6,289 nt of DNA from an uncultured Selenomonadaceae bacterium (GCA_905236145.1 CAJOOE010000028.1:1-6289); one strand, 5' to 3'; numbered from the stretch's first letter, positions 1 to 6,179 are shown. Notes: generated by a model from the letters alone, not told the origin. Program-made: numbers and translations.

Positions 1-335
1 TCACTTCCCAAGCCGAGTGTGCAGTCCAAAATTTTCGCTCCGGGAAAAATCTTTGCCGCCTTCACCAGCCGGTCACCTTCACCGGAACGCAAATTTTTTA
101 TTCGCAGGTGGGCAATTCCCGGATGAAAGAAAAAATCCCCGTCCGGCATCATCAATTCAAGCAAATTGTTTTTAATCAACAGCACACTTTCCGCGAAAAA
201 ATTTTTCTTCAAAAAGTCAAGCGAATATTTTTCACGCGGGACGAATTGCAAGCCGAGTTTTTCGGCAATTTTTTTTGCAAGCGTTTCCGATTCCGCGTCC
301 GGTTTTCTGACCGTCGTCACAATAATTTTTTCCAT
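1..335 (-). CDS. SAM-dependent methyltransferase, RsmJ/YpiP-like (partial, C-terminus outside window)
   Basis: Only the first 111 codons are present; the gene runs off the left edge. The start is the ATG at 333-335, preceded on the minus strand by a GGGGAG Shine-Dalgarno site (340-345) with a short four-base spacer. The protein opens MEKIIVTTVRKPD, contains FFFHPGIAHLRIKNL near residues 75-89, and ends in a class I methyltransferase motif I, ILDCTLGLGS (about 102-111), the glycine loop that holds S-adenosylmethionine. The HP-x-x-A-HLRIK stretch followed by a D-x-T-x-GLG loop is typical of the SAM_MT/DUF548 family, which includes E. coli RsmJ (16S rRNA m2G1516 methyltransferase) and Firmicutes YpiP-type proteins. 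The family call is good. An rRNA substrate is only inferred, because the Firmicutes members are poorly characterised. It is cytosolic by composition. It lies 21 bases behind the transporter stop codon with no terminator between, so it is probably the second gene of that leftward operon. Confidence 0.75.
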   Translation of the reverse strand, partial: MEKIIVTTVRKPDAESETLAKKIAEKLGLQFVPREKYSLDFLKKNFFAESVLLIKNNLLELMMPDGDFFFHPGIAHLRIKNLRSGEGDRLVKAAKIFPGAKILDCTLGLGS

Positions 336-356
336 AAAACTCCCCGCAATTTTTTT

Positions 357-1220
357 TCAGCGTCTTACTTGAGCCGTAATCATTCCGGCAAGCATCAAAA
401 CGCAACCGAAAATTTCCCGACCGCTCATGACTTCGCCCAAAACAATACAGCCGGACAATGCTCCGAAAATCGCCTCAAAACTCATCAAAATTGCGGCGGT
501 GGAAGGGTCCGCGTATTTTTGCCCGACGATTTGCAAAGTAAACGCAATTCCGGAGCTTGCAATTCCGGCGTATAAAATCGAGAACGCCGCATTTTCAAAA
601 TCGACCGGTGCGGGATTTTCAAAAATAAGCATTGTCGCAAAACTCAAAATCATGGTCGTAAAAAGTTGAGCGGCGGAAAGTTCCGTAACATCGACTCTTG
701 ACGCAAATTTATCGACTGCCAAAATATGAGCCGTCCAGAAAAAAGCACTTACAAACAAAATTATATCGCCGGATTGCACGGAAAAATCTTCGTTGACGGC
801 AAGCAGATACAATCCGACGATCGCCAAAGCCGCACCGATTTGATTTTCCCGGCGAATTTCCTTTCCGAAAAATTTTGCGGCGAGAGGAACGAAAACTATG
901 TAAAGGCAGGTTATGAAAGCCGCTTTTCCCGCCGTCGTGTATTGAATCGCAATTTGTTGCAGAGAAGTTGCCGCAAACAAAATAAATCCTATTAAAAGTC
1001 CCGCACCGAATCCGCGAGTATATTTTCCGGCTTTTCTCTCTTTTGAACGATTTTTTTTCGTGAAAATCAAAACCGCCGCGACTGAAAGAAATCCGATTAA
1101 ATACCTTGCCGCCGCGTAAGAAAACGGCCCCAAATTTTCCATTCCGGTCGATTGGGCGACAAAAGTCGTTCCCCAAAAAAAAGACGCTCCCAAGAGCATA
1201 AGCGTTCCGCGAAACTGCAT
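357..1220 (-). CDS. EamA/DMT-family inner-membrane transporter (putative metabolite exporter)
   Basis: The protein has 287 residues, the usual length for a two-EamA-domain drug/metabolite transporter with ten helices. The first repeat (about 5-142) carries the N-terminal WGTTF (16-20) and TTAGKAAFITCLY (95-107) motifs. The second (about 150-285) carries FWTAHIL (161-167) and STAAILMSFEAIFGAL followed by LGEVMSG (240-267), the family's conserved Glu-containing C-terminal signature. A basic loop, KKNRSKERK (55-63), lies between helices and is probably cytosolic. The ATG at 1218-1220 was chosen because a GGGAGTG site sits eight bases before it and the MQFRGTLMLLGASFFWG start matches the family. 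A longer frame back to 1406 would add 62 residues that do not look like DMT sequence and would read through the promoter region. The substrate cannot be read from sequence; relatives export amino acids, nucleotides or other small metabolites. It is the first gene of a probable operon with the methyltransferase. Confidence 0.85.
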   Translation of the reverse strand: MQFRGTLMLLGASFFWGTTFVAQSTGMENLGPFSYAAARYLIGFLSVAAVLIFTKKNRSKERKAGKYTRGFGAGLLIGFILFAATSLQQIAIQYTTAGKAAFITCLYIVFVPLAAKFFGKEIRRENQIGAALAIVGLYLLAVNEDFSVQSGDIILFVSAFFWTAHILAVDKFASRVDVTELSAAQLFTTMILSFATMLIFENPAPVDFENAAFSILYAGIASSGIAFTLQIVGQKYADPSTAAILMSFEAIFGALSGCIVLGEVMSGREIFGCVLMLAGMITAQVRR

Positions 1221-1228
1221 AAAAAAAT

Positions 1229-1235
1229 CACTCCC
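1229..1235 (-). promoter_or_regulatory. Ribosome binding site that sets the transporter start
   Basis: GGGAGTG on the minus strand lies eight bases before the ATG at 1220. Its quality and spacing favour this start over the in-frame ATG at 1406, which would add an implausible 62-residue extension. Confidence 0.7.
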
Positions 1236-1242
1236 GCGAAGA

Positions 1243-1271
1243 ATTATAACCGAAAAGACAATTTTTTTAAA
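1243..1271 (-). promoter_or_regulatory. Putative sigma-70/sigma-A promoter for the transporter-methyltransferase operon
   Basis: A perfect minus-strand TATAAT occupies 1243-1248. Seventeen bases upstream is a weak -35, TTTAAA (1266-1271). The predicted transcript would start near 1236, leaving a leader of only about 16 bases that begins almost at the Shine-Dalgarno site. That is short, so an alternative start further upstream in the AT-rich block near 1366-1394 is possible. Confidence 0.5.
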
Positions 1272-1342
1272 GTCGCAAACCGGAATTTTGAAAACGGCGA
1301 AGATTTTTTTGAAAATTTTGAGTCCGGAGAAAAAATTTTTTT
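1262..1342. other. Phased A/T-tract segment in the divergent intergenic region
   Basis: A/T runs centre near 1265, 1287, 1307, 1316 and 1337, so they are separated by roughly one or two helical turns. The 9-mer TTTTGAAAA occurs twice exactly 21 bases apart (1286-1294 and 1307-1315). Phased tracts of this kind usually bend DNA. The segment lies between the two divergent promoters and could affect both. A/T runs are common throughout this window, so function is uncertain. Confidence 0.35.
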
Positions 1343-1346
1343 CCAC

Positions 1347-1373
1347 TTCACAAAATTCGGAATATGATATAAT
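1347..1373 (+). promoter_or_regulatory. Putative extended -10 promoter for the sugar-binding protein and diguanylate cyclase pair
   Basis: A perfect TATAAT (1368-1373) is preceded by TGA (1365-1367), which gives an extended -10 element (TGnTATAAT). A TTCACA hexamer (1347-1352) resembles the -35 consensus at a short 15-base spacing. Transcription would start near 1380, leaving a leader of about 26 bases that holds the GGGAG ribosome binding site (1393-1397), nine bases before the ATG. Confidence 0.6.
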
Positions 1374-1391
1374 ATAAAAAAAACATTTTGT

Positions 1392-1406
1392 CGGGAGCGT
1401 TTTCAA
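1392..1406 (-). promoter_or_regulatory. cre-like (LacI/CcpA-family) operator candidate over the leader of the sugar-binding protein gene
   Basis: Read on the minus strand, TTGAAAACGCTCCCG matches 14 of 15 positions of the Firmicutes cre consensus WTGNAANCGNWNNCW; only the last position differs. The box lies downstream of the predicted start of transcription and overlaps the ribosome binding site, a placement where a bound repressor would block the polymerase. The same 9-mer TTGAAAACG recurs on the plus strand at 1288-1296, where the right half of the consensus is missing. The overlap with the Shine-Dalgarno site means part of the match could be coincidental. No regulator gene is present in the window. 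Confidence 0.35.
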
Positions 1407-2480
1407 ATGAAATTAAAAAAATTTATTGCTTTTTTTCTCTTGCCGATGTTCCTTCTCTTCGTTTCCGGCTGTGACTTCAACGACAAAAAGGAAATAAAAA
1501 TAGGAGTTGCGATGCCGACAAAAACCCGGCAACGCTGGAATCAGGACGGAGCGAACATTGAAAAGGGTTTGAGAAATCAGGGTTATGTTGCGGACTTGCA
1601 ATATGCGGACAACAAGCCGGAATTGCAAATTTCTCAAATTGCCGCGATGATTAACGAAGGTTGCAAAGTTATAATCGTCGGTGCGGTCGATGTAAATTCC
1701 CTTGCCGGTATTCTGGAAGAGGCGAAAAGTGCCGGAATTGCGGTTATTTCTTACGACAGATTGATAATGAACACCGACGCAGTCGATTATTACGCGACTT
1801 TTGACAATTTGGCGGTCGGGATTGTTCAAGGCGAATATATTGAGGACAAACTCGGATTGAAGGACGGAAAAGGCCCTTACAATTTGGAAATTACCGCCGG
1901 CTCCGAGGACGACAGCAACGCATTTTATTTTTTTGAAGGTGCGATGGAAATTCTTCGCCCGTACATAAAGAGCGGCAAACTTGTCGTAAATTCCGGGCAG
2001 ACAACTTTTAAAGAATGTGCAATATCTCACTGGAAAGAAAATATTTCGCGGGAGAGAATGACCGGAATTTTGCAGAAGTATTACGCGAATAAAAATTTGG
2101 ACGTTGCCCTCTGTGCGAACGATTCCACAGCTTTCGGCGTGATAAATGCTTTGAGAGCTGCCGGGTATAACAAGGGTGACAAAAAAATGCCGCTGATAAC
2201 CGGGCAGGACGCAGACAAGAAAAATTTGAAAATGATTGTAAGCGGCGAACAGACAATGTCAATTTTCAAAGACACGCGAATTTTGGCGGATCAGACAGTC
2301 AAAATGGTAAAGGCGATTGTCGAAGGGAAAGATCCGGAAACCAACGACATGGGCAATTATTACAACGGGGTTAAAATTTTGCCGTCTTTTTTGATCCGCC
2401 CGCTTTTTGTCGATAAAGACAATTACAGGGAAGTTTTGTTTGATTCCGGTTATTATAATGAAAGCGTGTTGGAAGAATGA
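1407..2480 (+). CDS. ChvE-like monosaccharide-binding lipoprotein (periplasmic binding protein, type I fold)
   Basis: The 357-residue protein starts with a lysine-rich n-region, a hydrophobic core and a lipobox VSGC (19-22), so Cys22 should be lipidated and anchor it to the outer face of the cytoplasmic membrane. The mature part is a Peripla_BP_4 (type I, ribose/xylose/ChvE) binding protein. Recognisable blocks are KIGVAMPTK (31-39), DLQYAD (63-68), ISYDRLI (114-120), YYATFDN (128-134), a DDSNAFYFFEGAM loop (168-180), the CANDSTAFG segment (236-244), the GQDAD hinge (266-270) and SIFKDTR (285-291). These match Agrobacterium ChvE, which binds several aldose sugars and also activates the VirA kinase. 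Length is normal for the family. The ligand is probably a pentose or hexose, but not determinable here. No ABC ATPase or permease gene follows; a Cache-GGDEF sensor gene starts 56 bases downstream, suggesting a sensory rather than (or as well as) a transport role. Confidence 0.9.
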   Translation: MKLKKFIAFFLLPMFLLFVSGCDFNDKKEIKIGVAMPTKTRQRWNQDGANIEKGLRNQGYVADLQYADNKPELQISQIAAMINEGCKVIIVGAVDVNSLAGILEEAKSAGIAVISYDRLIMNTDAVDYYATFDNLAVGIVQGEYIEDKLGLKDGKGPYNLEITAGSEDDSNAFYFFEGAMEILRPYIKSGKLVVNSGQTTFKECAISHWKENISRERMTGILQKYYANKNLDVALCANDSTAFGVINALRAAGYNKGDKKMPLITGQDADKKNLKMIVSGEQTMSIFKDTRILADQTVKMVKAIVEGKDPETNDMGNYYNGVKILPSFLIRPLFVDKDNYREVLFDSGYYNESVLEE

Positions 2481-2521
2481 GAGCGTCAATGCGTCAAAGG
2501 AATTTATAAATAATTTTCTGC

Positions 2522-2528
2522 GGGAAGG
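2522..2528 (+). promoter_or_regulatory. Ribosome binding site that favours a TTG start for the diguanylate cyclase
   Basis: GGGAAGG lies eight bases before the TTG at 2537. The in-frame GTG at 2528-2530 overlaps the last base of this site and has no other Shine-Dalgarno sequence at a usable distance. An in-frame stop at 2507-2509 limits any further extension. Confidence 0.6.
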
Positions 2529-2536
2529 TGCAATCG

Positions 2537-4846
2537 TTGAAAGAAAAAATTTTGCGTTTCGTGACAGCGGCATTTCTATATTTTATTGCGGACGGTTACG
2601 CCGATAAAATTTTTGTTTTTCCGGAAAATGTAATAGAATTGTCCGCATTTATTCCGCCGCTTTTGGGATTGATGTGGGGACCGGTTGCGGCGTTCGGCGT
2701 GGCGGTCGGAGAATTTTTTACAAAATTAAACTTGCTCGGATTGAATGAAATTCCGGCGGTCTTTCTTGCCGCTTACCTGCCGTATAAACTCTGGCATAAA
2801 AATTTTTTAAATCCCGGCGAATATCCGTTTGCCTTTGAGAAAAAAAATGTTCCGAAATTTGTTTTCGTGACCTTTGTAACTTTTGCACTGACTTCCCTGC
2901 TCGTTGCCTTCACGACTTCGCAGGAAGAAATTTTGCAACTGTTTCAAAAATCCGGCTTTATCATCAAGTCCGCTCGGGAATACGCCCTGCTGATTTTCTT
3001 AAATGATTTTGTAACCGCAATATTTTTCGGTATGCCGATATTTTTTATTTTGGTGAGTCACGGTTATAAATTTTACCTGCCCGACGACACGGACGACAAA
3101 ACACCCGAAAGAGCCTCGCGAATGAACAGAATCGCACTCAAATTGCTTTACGGCTTTTTTATTCTGATGTTTTTGATTTTGGATTTGTCCGGGATAATTT
3201 ACGACTTGGATTTGCCGGACGTTTGGACACGGTTCAACAATGAAATTTTGACGACGGCGGCTTTGACTTTAAGCATTTTGATGTATATGCTTTTGAGGTA
3301 CCGCCGCTCCGTCATGACAAATTTGATGCTCCTGTCCATGGCAACCGTTTTTGTCACGGCAACCGTTTTGGGTGCGGTGAGTTTTGTTACTTTGAGCGAT
3401 GTAATAAATGAACACGTCGATAACGATTTGCAAAAAATGAGTGTCATTTACCGGGAAAGGCTGTCGCACTCTTTTGCCGGAGCGAGATTTGTCGGAAACG
3501 GAATGAGCGAAGTGGCGACGAACAGACTGACGAATTATAACGCCCTGCACGACGATGCGGATTACAGGAGAAATTATTTTGATTCCGTCGAAAAAGATTT
3601 TGTGTCGCTCGCTCAAAATGTCGGCGGCATTGTAAATGTTTATATTCAGTATTCCTTCAACGACGGGAATTTGGGATTTTTATGCTCACGCAAAACCGAT
3701 AATTGGGGGCGGCGTTTTCCGAAATTCAATCACGTTGAAAATAATCTTTATCGCGACCGTTACCATGTCCCGCAGGAGCGTTACCTTGCGGCGTGGAGCG
3801 AACCTTATTTTGACGAAAATTTGAACGGGTACATAATTTCTTACATTCTCCCGCTGAAACACGAAGATAAATTTATGGGAATGGTCGGGCTGGATATAGA
3901 CTTCAACTATATAATTCACGAAATAAAGAGAATGTCGGTCTATGAAAACGGCTATGTTTGTCTGCTGAATAAAAACGGCGATATTCTTTACGCAAACAGA
4001 TCGGACGCGGAAAACTTTGTCAATAAAAGCGGATTTTATGAAAGCGAAACTTATTTAAGCAACGGAGTTTGGCTGAAAATTATCGCCTCCGCTCACGACA
4101 TTTACGCAGACAGAAACAATATGCTGATTCATTTTGTAATGGTTATGCTTTTCTCAATCGTCTTTATTTCGGCGGCGGGTATTCAGCTTGCGGAAAGAGG
4201 TATCAAGCCTCTGATGCTCATCACGGAGGCCGCGAAAAAAATTGCCGGCGGGGATCTGGAAGTCAAATTGGATTACGTCGCGAAAAATGAACTCGGAATT
4301 TTGGTTGACAGTATAAAGGAAATGGTTTCAAAACTTGAAATTTACGTCTACCACGACAAACTCACCGGACTTTTAAATACCGCCGCTTACGTCCGAAAAG
4401 TCGATGATTTGGAAATAAAGAAGAAAAATGCAGGAAAAGCAGCTTACGCCGTCGCCGTTTTCGACGCAAACTTTTTGAAAAAAATCAACGACACTTACGG
4501 ACATGAGGCGGGGAATGAATTGATTATAAGAGCCGCCGGACTTATCGAAAGGACTTTCAGAAACAGTTCCGCTTATCGTGTCGGCGGTGATGAATTTGTC
4601 GCGATAATCGAAGGAGAAGATTATAAAAACCGGAAAGAACTTTTGAAAAAATTTGATGCGGAGTCGGAAAACGAATATTTTGAAATGAACGGTGCAAAAA
4701 TAAAAGTTTCCGTCGCTCGCGGAATTGCGGATCACACGGAGAACGAAGATTTTTCCGAAGTTTTCAAAATTGCCGACGCGGAAATGTATAAACACAAAGC
4801 CGAAATAAAAAGAAACGCCGGTTATACCGACGTTACAAAGAGATGA
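2537..4846 (+). CDS. Membrane-bound diguanylate cyclase: polytopic N-terminal module, double Cache sensor, HAMP, GGDEF
   Basis: From the TTG start the protein has 769 residues. In order: an unassigned membrane module (about 1-175, some five hydrophobic stretches); a cytosolic acidic/basic linker; two helices (about 199-223 and 237-253) joined by a short outer loop; a cytosolic RYRRS loop; a helix (264-284); an extracytoplasmic double Cache domain (about 287-527, with AWSEPYF and LPLKHEDKFMGMVGLDIDF near 419-456); a helix (529-551); HAMP (about 552-600, RGIKP ... NELG); and GGDEF (605-767). The domain keeps the metal-binding Asp643, guanine-contacting Asn651 and an intact GGDEF (683-687), so cyclase activity is expected: two GTP to c-di-GMP. 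Two details are unusual. Asn660 replaces the usual Asp in GHxxGD, and there is no RxxD inhibitory site (674-677 read FRNS). No EAL domain is present. It probably shares a transcript with the upstream sugar-binding protein and may sense its ligand-bound form; that coupling is inferred. A GTG at 2528 is the alternative start. Confidence 0.88.
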   Translation: MKEKILRFVTAAFLYFIADGYADKIFVFPENVIELSAFIPPLLGLMWGPVAAFGVAVGEFFTKLNLLGLNEIPAVFLAAYLPYKLWHKNFLNPGEYPFAFEKKNVPKFVFVTFVTFALTSLLVAFTTSQEEILQLFQKSGFIIKSAREYALLIFLNDFVTAIFFGMPIFFILVSHGYKFYLPDDTDDKTPERASRMNRIALKLLYGFFILMFLILDLSGIIYDLDLPDVWTRFNNEILTTAALTLSILMYMLLRYRRSVMTNLMLLSMATVFVTATVLGAVSFVTLSDVINEHVDNDLQKMSVIYRERLSHSFAGARFVGNGMSEVATNRLTNYNALHDDADYRRNYFDSVEKDFVSLAQNVGGIVNVYIQYSFNDGNLGFLCSRKTDNWGRRFPKFNHVENNLYRDRYHVPQERYLAAWSEPYFDENLNGYIISYILPLKHEDKFMGMVGLDIDFNYIIHEIKRMSVYENGYVCLLNKNGDILYANRSDAENFVNKSGFYESETYLSNGVWLKIIASAHDIYADRNNMLIHFVMVMLFSIVFISAAGIQLAERGIKPLMLITEAAKKIAGGDLEVKLDYVAKNELGILVDSIKEMVSKLEIYVYHDKLTGLLNTAAYVRKVDDLEIKKKNAGKAAYAVAVFDANFLKKINDTYGHEAGNELIIRAAGLIERTFRNSSAYRVGGDEFVAIIEGEDYKNRKELLKKFDAESENEYFEMNGAKIKVSVARGIADHTENEDFSEVFKIADAEMYKHKAEIKRNAGYTDVTKR

Positions 4847-4877
4847 TTTTATCTTATCAGGCGGAAAGGCGGTCGGC

Positions 4878-6179
4878 TCAATTTACAGCCATCGCCGCCG
4901 CTATCGCCGCACCGAGTCCGCTGCCGCCGTTGTCCAAAATTGTACGGATACCGGTTGCGTCCTCTTCAAAGACGGTGAGCAACGCCTTTTCGATATTTTC
5001 TTTCGCAAGCGGCATTTTTTCATACACCGAGCCGTCAACCGCTATATGTTGCGGCTTTACTTTTTCTTTGCCGGCACGTTGCCAAATTATTCCGATAAAG
5101 CAGGCGGCAACCAACCTTGCCGAACGAATGACTATTGCCGACGCGAGACGGCGTACTTTTTCCAAGTCCGAATCGTCAAGCTCATGCCCGGTTTTTTCTT
5201 TGACAATCGCCTTTGCCTTTGAAAGATCGTCAATGCCGTCGCCGATAATACCGGACATATCGACGGAAGTAAATCCGTAATGTTTGCCGGTTTCGTTCAA
5301 AAGTTCCGCCAAAGTCATGGAAAACAATTCACCCATATATCTGCCGGAAACCATTTTTTCAAGCCGCTGTTCGCCGACTTTTTCCGAATGTTTGTCGTAT
5401 TCCGAATCGTATTTGTTGGGAGCGAGTTTCATAAAGCCGCCGGACTCCAAATTTAAAATCATGCCGCCGCGACCGACGCATTTTTCGTCGTGAACGGAAG
5501 GTTCTATATAGCAGGTATTGTGACCGGTTGCGTAAATGGATCCGATGTAAGTTTCGTCGTGTTGATATGCGGCGGAAAGCAGAACGGCAACGGTATCGTT
5601 TATCACTGCAACCGGTTTTACATTTTTCATTCCGCGACGCTCCAGAGCCTCTTTAAGCAAATCGTTTACCACTTTTCCTTCAACGCCCGGCGTGGCAAAT
5701 TCCTTCGTCCAAATGATAAGTTTTGCGTTGTAAAGGTCGGTTTGTTCCGACGGGAAAGAGAAAGTGTGACCGAGATAAAAAGTAGTTTCGCGGTCGCCGT
5801 CAACGGCCTCTTCAATGAGTCCGGCGATAAAATCAAACATCTGTTCCGCTGTGGAATCTTTGCATATATAATCATATTCTCCGGGAACGATGAGCGGTTT
5901 TCCCGTGCGTTTCAAAACTTCAAAGCGTCCCGCACCGGCAAGTTTTATCTTTGAAACTCTGACATTTGTGCCGCCGAAGTCCAACGCCAAAAATTCACCG
6001 GTTTCCTTGCCCGTCGGCAATCCGACGTAAGATTTCAACATTCTCATGGAGGACTGCTCCGGGTCTTTGAGTCCCAATATCAAATCCTGCCGGAAACTTG
6101 CCGCAATCTCCCGAAGTCTTTCGTCGTCAACCTTAAATTCGTCCAGAATCTCATTAAATTTTTTTTCGTCAAACGCCAT
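4878..6179 (-). CDS. Hexokinase, eukaryote-type HK family
   Basis: This 433-residue protein should phosphorylate glucose or related hexoses with ATP in the cytosol, feeding glycolysis. It carries the full hexokinase signature set: phosphate-1 loop LALDFGGTN (64-72), sugar-binding signature LGHTFSFP (136-143) with IIWTKEF (155-161), catalytic Asp195 in VINDTVAVLL (192-201), ATGHNTCYIE (217-226), NLESGGF (243-249) with sugar-contacting Glu245, EQRLEKM (270-276) with Glu274, AVDGSVYEKMP (381-391) and the adenosine-loop GGSGLGAAIAAAM (418-430). This is the HK fold family of yeast and animals, not the ROK or Glk glucokinases usual in bacteria; Treponema is one bacterial group known to carry it. 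Trp in the yeast/animal N-x-E-W/Y-G motif is Ser here. The ATG at 6179 has an excellent ribosome binding site. The frame extends upstream to 6221, but that would begin at the promoter. It converges on the diguanylate cyclase gene, 31 bases apart. Confidence 0.93.
   Translation of the reverse strand: MAFDEKKFNEILDEFKVDDERLREIAASFRQDLILGLKDPEQSSMRMLKSYVGLPTGKETGEFLALDFGGTNVRVSKIKLAGAGRFEVLKRTGKPLIVPGEYDYICKDSTAEQMFDFIAGLIEEAVDGDRETTFYLGHTFSFPSEQTDLYNAKLIIWTKEFATPGVEGKVVNDLLKEALERRGMKNVKPVAVINDTVAVLLSAAYQHDETYIGSIYATGHNTCYIEPSVHDEKCVGRGGMILNLESGGFMKLAPNKYDSEYDKHSEKVGEQRLEKMVSGRYMGELFSMTLAELLNETGKHYGFTSVDMSGIIGDGIDDLSKAKAIVKEKTGHELDDSDLEKVRRLASAIVIRSARLVAACFIGIIWQRAGKEKVKPQHIAVDGSVYEKMPLAKENIEKALLTVFEEDATGIRTILDNGGSGLGAAIAAAMAVN

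Noticed and set aside
542..573. Short direct repeat of GCAATTCCGG
   Set aside because: It lies inside the transporter coding sequence and reflects frequent local words (AATTCCGG) in this genome rather than a repeat family.
108..575. Plus-strand open frame across the methyltransferase-transporter junction
   Set aside because: It is antisense to two recognisable genes, and its basic, Phe/Arg-rich translation has no family resemblance.
1221..1406. A 62-residue N-terminal extension of the transporter back to an ATG at 1404-1406
   Set aside because: It is not DMT-like, it would run through the -10 element and A/T tracts, and the ATG at 1220 has a well-spaced ribosome binding site and a typical family start.
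1413..2030. Long open frame antisense to the sugar-binding protein gene
   Set aside because: The sense protein is an unmistakable ChvE-type binding protein. The antisense translation has no recognisable domain and arises from the codon bias of this genome.
2481..2536. A possible terminator or extra promoter between the sugar-binding gene and the cyclase gene
   Set aside because: No hairpin with a U-tract and no convincing -35/-10 pair was found, so co-transcription is the simplest reading.
4373..4795. Open frame antisense to the GGDEF domain
   Set aside because: It shadows a well-conserved GGDEF domain and has no domain of its own.
4843..5280. Plus-strand open frame overlapping the cyclase stop and the hexokinase C-terminus
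   Set aside because: It is low-complexity Ser/Ala/Pro-rich translation opposite conserved hexokinase motifs, with no ribosome binding site seen before its ATG.
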